A DNA stretch of 8,184 nucleotides from Erysipelothrix sp. (GTDB lineage: Bacteria > Bacillota_I > Bacilli_A > Erysipelotrichales > Erysipelotrichaceae), in assembly GCA_012512495.1 (NCBI GenBank), contig JAAZEC010000187.1, positions 1 to 8,184 of the forward strand, written 5' to 3'. Both the position numbers and the translations under genes were made by a program. How positions within the stretch are numbered: position 1 is the first letter of the stretch; the number at the start of each line of letters is the position of its first letter. Shown piece by piece: positions 5,242 to 8,184 of the stretch. Below the pieces are notes generated by a model that was not told the origin of the DNA, did not search any database, and saw nothing but the letters and a program-made list of their open reading frames with translations.

Positions 5242-5246
5242 TAATC
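5215..5246. repeat. 9-bp inverted repeat that competes with the terminator stem
   Basis: GATTAGAAA (5215-5223) and TTTCTAATC (5238-5246) are perfectly complementary with a 14-nt gap. Pairing them breaks the 5210-5233 hairpin, because the left arm contains part of that stem and its loop. The right arm also overlaps the -35 zone of the GGDEF promoter. It may be a DNA operator or an RNA switch; the sequence alone does not decide. Confidence 0.5.
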
Positions 5247-5265
5247 TCTACACATCTGATATAAT
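5235..5265 (+). promoter_or_regulatory. Extended -10 promoter of the GGDEF gene
   Basis: TGATATAAT (5257-5265) is a perfect extended -10. The -35 is poor: TTGTTT (5235-5240) at 19 bp or TTTCTA (5238-5243) at 16 bp. The predicted start is about 5272, giving a 50-nt leader with a 10-bp palindrome GATAATTATC (5287-5296) and RBS AAGGAG (5310-5315). Confidence 0.65.
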
Positions 5266-5321
5266 ATTAGCACATCATTTAATTGGGATAATTATCTCTG
5301 ATTATTTTCAAGGAGAGGCTC

Positions 5322-7259
5322 ATGACTATCGAGTTTGCTCCGCTCATCTGGCTGTTGCTGATTAGCGGATTGCTTCAGAATTTAACGCTTATGATACAGA
5401 CGTATCTCATGAAGAACAAATCATCTTTGATGTTTTGGCTTTTTTCGAATACTATGTCCATTGCTGGGTTCATTCTCCTTTTGTACCTCGATCTACAGAA
5501 GTCAAGCTCGACCGTAGTCTTCATCTCCGTAACACTTTATGTCTTGAGCGATGTCGTAAGGCTGTATGGGATTGATAAAGAGCTGAATACTAATAAGAAG
5601 TATGAGTTCGATTCCAAGAACCAATCCCGCAAGCCCATGCATTACGTGTTAGCCCTCCTCTATACATCGGCATTCATCCTATCAATCTACTATTTCAACG
5701 ACTATAAGCTGACATCCATGTTTATCTTTACCTTCGGTGCCTGTTCCTCGCTGTTTGGTTACTCACTGATTTCAAACTCCAGAGACTCAGCGCTCCAACT
5801 ATCCAAGATTGTGCTTCTCTTCGTCTTCACGGCACTCCTCATCAGCAATTTCTACATTATCGTGCAGCTCTCAAGAGCACAATTCACGAACTCTATCTTC
5901 GGTTTCTCCATGGTCTTTATTTACGCATATGAAATCGTTAGGGGCTTGGTCTGGAGCTTTACGACCTTGATACTCAATGTCAATCAGGTTGAGAACGAAA
6001 AGAACGACAACCTGGTCAAGTATGAGACGCTATTCAATATTAATCCGGATGTCCAGTTTGTGGTTCGGGAGCGAAACCTTGAAATCATCGAGGTGAATGA
6101 CAGCTTCATCGAGACAACGGGTCTGAAGAGAAAAGAAGTCATTGGCAAGACGGTCGATCAGATCCCTTTCTTCAAGAATGAGGGTAACTTTCAATCCCGT
6201 TACTTGAAGCTCAAGAATGAGGCCAAGGATCAGAGTGTTCAAATCAGGGGTACCACGAGAAGCGGCAAGGATTATGTCGGTCTTTTCAGTTTCAACCGTT
6301 TCAAGATAGATTACGAGTCGGTGCTGATCAACAGTATCAAGGACGTGTCCGATATCACCTTGTTCCAGAAGCTCAATCTGATCCTATCCGATGTTGTTCG
6401 TCAGAATCCTGTCTCCATCGTCATTACCCAGTTGGATGGGACCATTTGGTTCGTCAATGAACAGTTCACGAAGATGACGGGTTATGAGTTTAATGAAGCG
6501 ATAGGTAATACGCCACGGATACTGAAATCAGGCCATAAGGACCAACTTTTCTATAAGAACCTGTGGGATGTTATCATACGAGGTCACGAGTGGCAGGGTG
6601 AGATCATTAACCGCCGAAAGGATGGTTCATTCTATTGGGAAAAGAACCGGATTGTTCCGATTCGAGGCGAAGATGGTGAGGTCATTGCCTTCTTGTCAAT
6701 GAAGGATGATATCACGAACATGAAGCTGACGGAAGAATCGTTAGCTAAGAAGGCTCGGATAGATGGTCTGACTGGCATCTATAATTATTCCTACTTCATG
6801 GAGATATTCGAAAGCTACATGACGACACAGCGTCACGAGTCCCAAAAAGGCGCAATGATGATGATCGATATTGATGATTTCAAGCAGATCAATGATACTT
6901 ATGGCCATACGTTCGCGGATAGGGTACTTAGTAGGTTCGCGAGAAGCTTGGGGGAACACCTGCGTAAGGACGATGTCTTTGGCAGGCTGGGCGGTGAGGA
7001 GTTTGGTATTCTCATTAGGGATACGACCGAACCGATTGCCCAGAGTATTGCCCAACGCATCTGTGATGATGTTGCGGGGACGATGCACGTGACGGACGAT
7101 GGGCAACAAGCTCGAATAACCGTCTCGATTGGTGTGAAGATCTTCGATGACAAGACGGATATGACGGAGGTCTTGAAACAAGCGGATAGTGCGCTTTATG
7201 TGTCCAAGAACAGTGGTAAGAACCAAGTGACGGTATTTCCTTATGATATTGTTGAGTAA
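5322..7259 (+). CDS. Membrane-anchored PAS-PAS-GGDEF diguanylate cyclase
   Basis: This 645-aa protein is predicted to make cyclic di-GMP from two GTP. The N-terminus (about 6-220) holds roughly seven hydrophobic membrane segments (near 6-26, 38-56, 64-81, 106-126, 130-148, 160-182 and 190-218) of no sensor family I recognise. A short linker leads to PAS 1 (about 232-346; NPDVQFVVRERNLEIIEVND) and PAS 2 (about 352-468; containing GNTPRILKSGHKD, WQGEIINRRKDGSFYW and the closing MKDDIT). The GGDEF domain (about 478-641) has DGLTGIYN (481-488), the metal/GTP segment DIDDFKQINDTYGH (516-529), signature GGEEF (557-561), and the C-terminal ADSALYVSKNSGKN (621-634). RxxD is present as Arg548-Asp551, five residues before GGEEF, so the inhibitory I-site looks intact. 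There is no EAL domain. The start is fixed by RBS AAGGAG 6 nt upstream. It has its own promoter and a strong terminator, so it is a stand-alone signalling gene. The ligand sensed is unknown. Confidence 0.93.
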   Translation: MTIEFAPLIWLLLISGLLQNLTLMIQTYLMKNKSSLMFWLFSNTMSIAGFILLLYLDLQKSSSTVVFISVTLYVLSDVVRLYGIDKELNTNKKYEFDSKNQSRKPMHYVLALLYTSAFILSIYYFNDYKLTSMFIFTFGACSSLFGYSLISNSRDSALQLSKIVLLFVFTALLISNFYIIVQLSRAQFTNSIFGFSMVFIYAYEIVRGLVWSFTTLILNVNQVENEKNDNLVKYETLFNINPDVQFVVRERNLEIIEVNDSFIETTGLKRKEVIGKTVDQIPFFKNEGNFQSRYLKLKNEAKDQSVQIRGTTRSGKDYVGLFSFNRFKIDYESVLINSIKDVSDITLFQKLNLILSDVVRQNPVSIVITQLDGTIWFVNEQFTKMTGYEFNEAIGNTPRILKSGHKDQLFYKNLWDVIIRGHEWQGEIINRRKDGSFYWEKNRIVPIRGEDGEVIAFLSMKDDITNMKLTEESLAKKARIDGLTGIYNYSYFMEIFESYMTTQRHESQKGAMMMIDIDDFKQINDTYGHTFADRVLSRFARSLGEHLRKDDVFGRLGGEEFGILIRDTTEPIAQSIAQRICDDVAGTMHVTDDGQQARITVSIGVKIFDDKTDMTEVLKQADSALYVSKNSGKNQVTVFPYDIVE

Positions 7260-7281
7260 TCTACTTAACAATATCTTTTTT
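7245..7281 (+). terminator. Intrinsic terminator of the GGDEF gene
   Basis: The arms 7245-7258 and 7262-7275 form a 14-bp stem with one G-T pair (7254/7266) and a 3-nt loop, followed by six T (7276-7281). The left arm encodes the last four amino acids and most of the stop codon, so the terminator is built into the coding end. Confidence 0.85.
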
Positions 7282-7307
7282 ATTATGGTTCACTTTCATA
7301 GTATAAT
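7279..7307 (+). promoter_or_regulatory. Promoter of the 7314 gene, probably leaderless
   Basis: A perfect TATAAT (7302-7307) has TTTATT (7279-7284) at 17 bp as a weak -35. Six bases follow the -10, so the predicted +1 is the A of ATG 7314. The -35 overlaps the T-run of the preceding terminator. Confidence 0.58.
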
Positions 7308-7313
7308 AGGCGT

Positions 7314-8042
7314 ATGAAATCAATCCAGAACAAGTTCACTGAAGCGATGGCGCTACGGGATCATACTTTGCAGGGCATTGGCCGCCTCCAAGAGAAAAGC
7401 ATTCATTCTACTTTGAAGTATTTTTTGAGTGAGAACGAACAGAACCACGAGGTGCCTATCCATGGTTTCGTGGCAGATGTGGTGGTGGATCAAACAATCT
7501 ATGAGATTCAGACGGGTAGTTTCGACAAGTTACGGGCTAAAATCATGAGCTATACTCCGGACTATGAGCTACATATCGTCTTTCCGATTGCTTATCAGAA
7601 ACATGTGCTCTGGTTTGATGAAGAACATCGTTTGATTAAGCGTAACAAGTCACCTAAGAAAGGTTCCATCTATGATATTGTCAGAGAGCTCTATAAGATA
7701 CGACCGTTAATCACGAATGAGCGACTATTTATTGATTGCTTCCTGATTAACATGGAGGAGATTAGACTCTTGGATGGCTGGGATTTGAGTAAGAAGCGGG
7801 GAGCGACGAAGGTGGACAAGGTACCGATGGAGTTGGTGGAGATCGTGAGTTTTCATGAACCATCTGACTACTTGAGGTTTCTGCCGGAGAACCTTCCAAC
7901 ACAGTTTCTGGCGAAGGATCTGAGTGATGTGGTGAGGCTGACGCCACGGCAGGTGAGTGCGTTACTGTTGGTGCTCAGGGAACTTGGACTGATTCGCTTG
8001 GTGGGTAAACAGGGTAGAGCGAACTTGTATGAGGTAGTTTGA
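7314..8042 (+). CDS. Uncharacterised protein: PD-(D/E)XK-like nuclease fold plus winged helix
   Basis: This is a 242-aa soluble protein of unknown function. Its N-terminal region reads EKSIHSTLKYFL (27-38), GFVADVVVD (51-59), then IYEIQTGSFDKL (62-73) and LHIVFPIA (86-93). A helix with a conserved Glu, a beta strand with Asp, and a strand with ExQ (Glu27, Asp55, Glu64-x-Gln66) match the layout of PD-(D/E)XK endonuclease-like folds, where the final Lys can be Gln. I recall similar unnamed Bacillota/Actinobacteria proteins with an H-x-x-LK...IEIQT pattern. The middle holds RNKSPKKGSIYDIVREL (110-126). The C-terminus (about 195-242; AKDLSDVVRLTPRQVSALLLVLRELGLIRLV...GRANLYEVV) looks like a winged helix that could bind DNA. 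No RBS precedes ATG 7314, which sits at the predicted transcription start. It stands between a signalling gene and a prepilin gene with no toxin, methylase or helicase partner. No clear terminator follows. Confidence 0.72.
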   Translation: MKSIQNKFTEAMALRDHTLQGIGRLQEKSIHSTLKYFLSENEQNHEVPIHGFVADVVVDQTIYEIQTGSFDKLRAKIMSYTPDYELHIVFPIAYQKHVLWFDEEHRLIKRNKSPKKGSIYDIVRELYKIRPLITNERLFIDCFLINMEEIRLLDGWDLSKKRGATKVDKVPMELVEIVSFHEPSDYLRFLPENLPTQFLAKDLSDVVRLTPRQVSALLLVLRELGLIRLVGKQGRANLYEVV

Positions 8043-8077
8043 GCTTTGAAAGCGAGTAGTTTATTTTTCAGTGCTAG

Positions 8078-8106
8078 TTGAAAAAGATGGCATTAAGTAG
8101 TACTAT
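8078..8106 (+). promoter_or_regulatory. Candidate promoter of the prepilin-like gene
   Basis: TTGAAA (8078-8083), 17 bp, TACTAT (8101-8106). The predicted start is about 8113, ahead of the RBS-like AGAGGGTG (8127-8134). It has a good -35 and a mediocre -10. Confidence 0.48.
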
Positions 8107-8139
8107 TATGGTGGATTGTTGTAACTAGAGGGTGAATAA

Positions 8140-8184
8140 ATGAGTCTGAGAAGGGGAATGAGTTTGATTGAAACAATCGTCGCG
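8140..8184 (+). CDS. Type IV prepilin/pseudopilin-like protein, 5' end
   Basis: Only 15 codons are inside the window: MSLRRGMSLIETIVA. This is the hallmark of a class III (prepilin) signal: a short basic leader MSLRRG, a cleavage point after Gly6, then MSLIE with Glu at mature position 5, and the beginning of the hydrophobic helix. Prepilin peptidase would be expected to cut after Gly6 and methylate the new N-terminus. Such proteins build type IV pili, type II secretion pseudopili or the ComG competence pilus; the part seen cannot separate these. RBS AGAGGGTG lies about 5 nt upstream. The gene runs off the right edge. Confidence 0.8.
   Translation, partial: MSLRRGMSLIETIVA

Noticed and set aside
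4679..7259. HD protein as the c-di-GMP phosphodiesterase partner of the GGDEF protein
   Set aside because: The HD protein lacks the GYP motif and characteristic HD-GYP length, and the two genes have separate promoters.
6741..7271. Long antisense open frame opposite the GGDEF domain
   Set aside because: It mirrors the conserved GGDEF coding sequence in another frame, shows no known motif, and lacks a promoter or RBS signal.
1..8184. Mobile element, CRISPR array or defence island
   Set aside because: No transposase or integrase, no terminal repeats, no regularly spaced repeats, and the two tRNA genes have intact 3' ends without visible attachment-site duplications.

Overview
The window comes from a low-G+C Gram-positive bacterium (Bacillota). 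The signs are strong AGGAGG-type ribosome binding sites, sigma-A-like TTGnnn-17-TATAAT promoters, U-tailed hairpin terminators, a Staphylococcus/Bacillus-type GMP reductase, and a YtkL-like UPF0173 hydrolase. TGA is used as a stop (at 4561 and 8040), which argues against Mycoplasma/Spiroplasma. QueH next to a GGDEF protein would fit an Erysipelotrichia-like or other deep Bacilli lineage, but that is a guess.

Layout. 1-461 is the 3' end of a UPF0173 metallo-beta-lactamase-fold hydrolase. 527-733 is a 68-aa Cro/C1-type repressor-like protein with a strong extended -10 promoter framed by an inverted repeat. 800-1495 is a small flavin/NAD(P) oxidoreductase of the ferredoxin-reductase type. A bidirectional terminator follows, then tRNA-Lys(CUU) on the minus strand with its own promoter. 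guaC (GMP reductase, start corrected to 1857) lies on the plus strand at 1857-2825. Convergent terminators follow it, then tRNA-Glu(UUC) and queH (epoxyqueuosine reductase), both on the minus strand. queH and a HAD-IIB (Cof-type) phosphatase (start corrected to 3790) diverge from a 67-bp region with overlapping promoters and a perfect 15-bp palindrome. Next are a small HD-domain protein (4679-5200) and a membrane-anchored PAS-PAS-GGDEF diguanylate cyclase with an intact I-site (5322-7259). 7314-8042 encodes an uncharacterised protein that looks like a PD-(D/E)XK-type nuclease fold joined to a C-terminal winged helix. The last 45 bases are the start of a type IV prepilin-like gene.

Most genes appear to be independent units: nearly every one has its own promoter, and most boundaries carry a terminator. 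The window is mainly housekeeping (purine salvage, tRNA genes, tRNA modification, phosphatases), with signalling (c-di-GMP) and possibly a pilus/competence locus at the right end. I see no insertion sequence, CRISPR array, phage module or clear multigene defence island.

The most interesting points are (1) the nuclease-like/winged-helix protein at 7314-8042; (2) two genes, queH and the 7314 gene, whose ATG falls exactly at the predicted +1 of a perfect TATAAT promoter with no Shine-Dalgarno sequence, suggesting leaderless mRNAs; (3) mutually exclusive hairpins before the GGDEF gene; and (4) inverted repeats placed like operators at the small repressor gene and in the queH/HAD divergent region.
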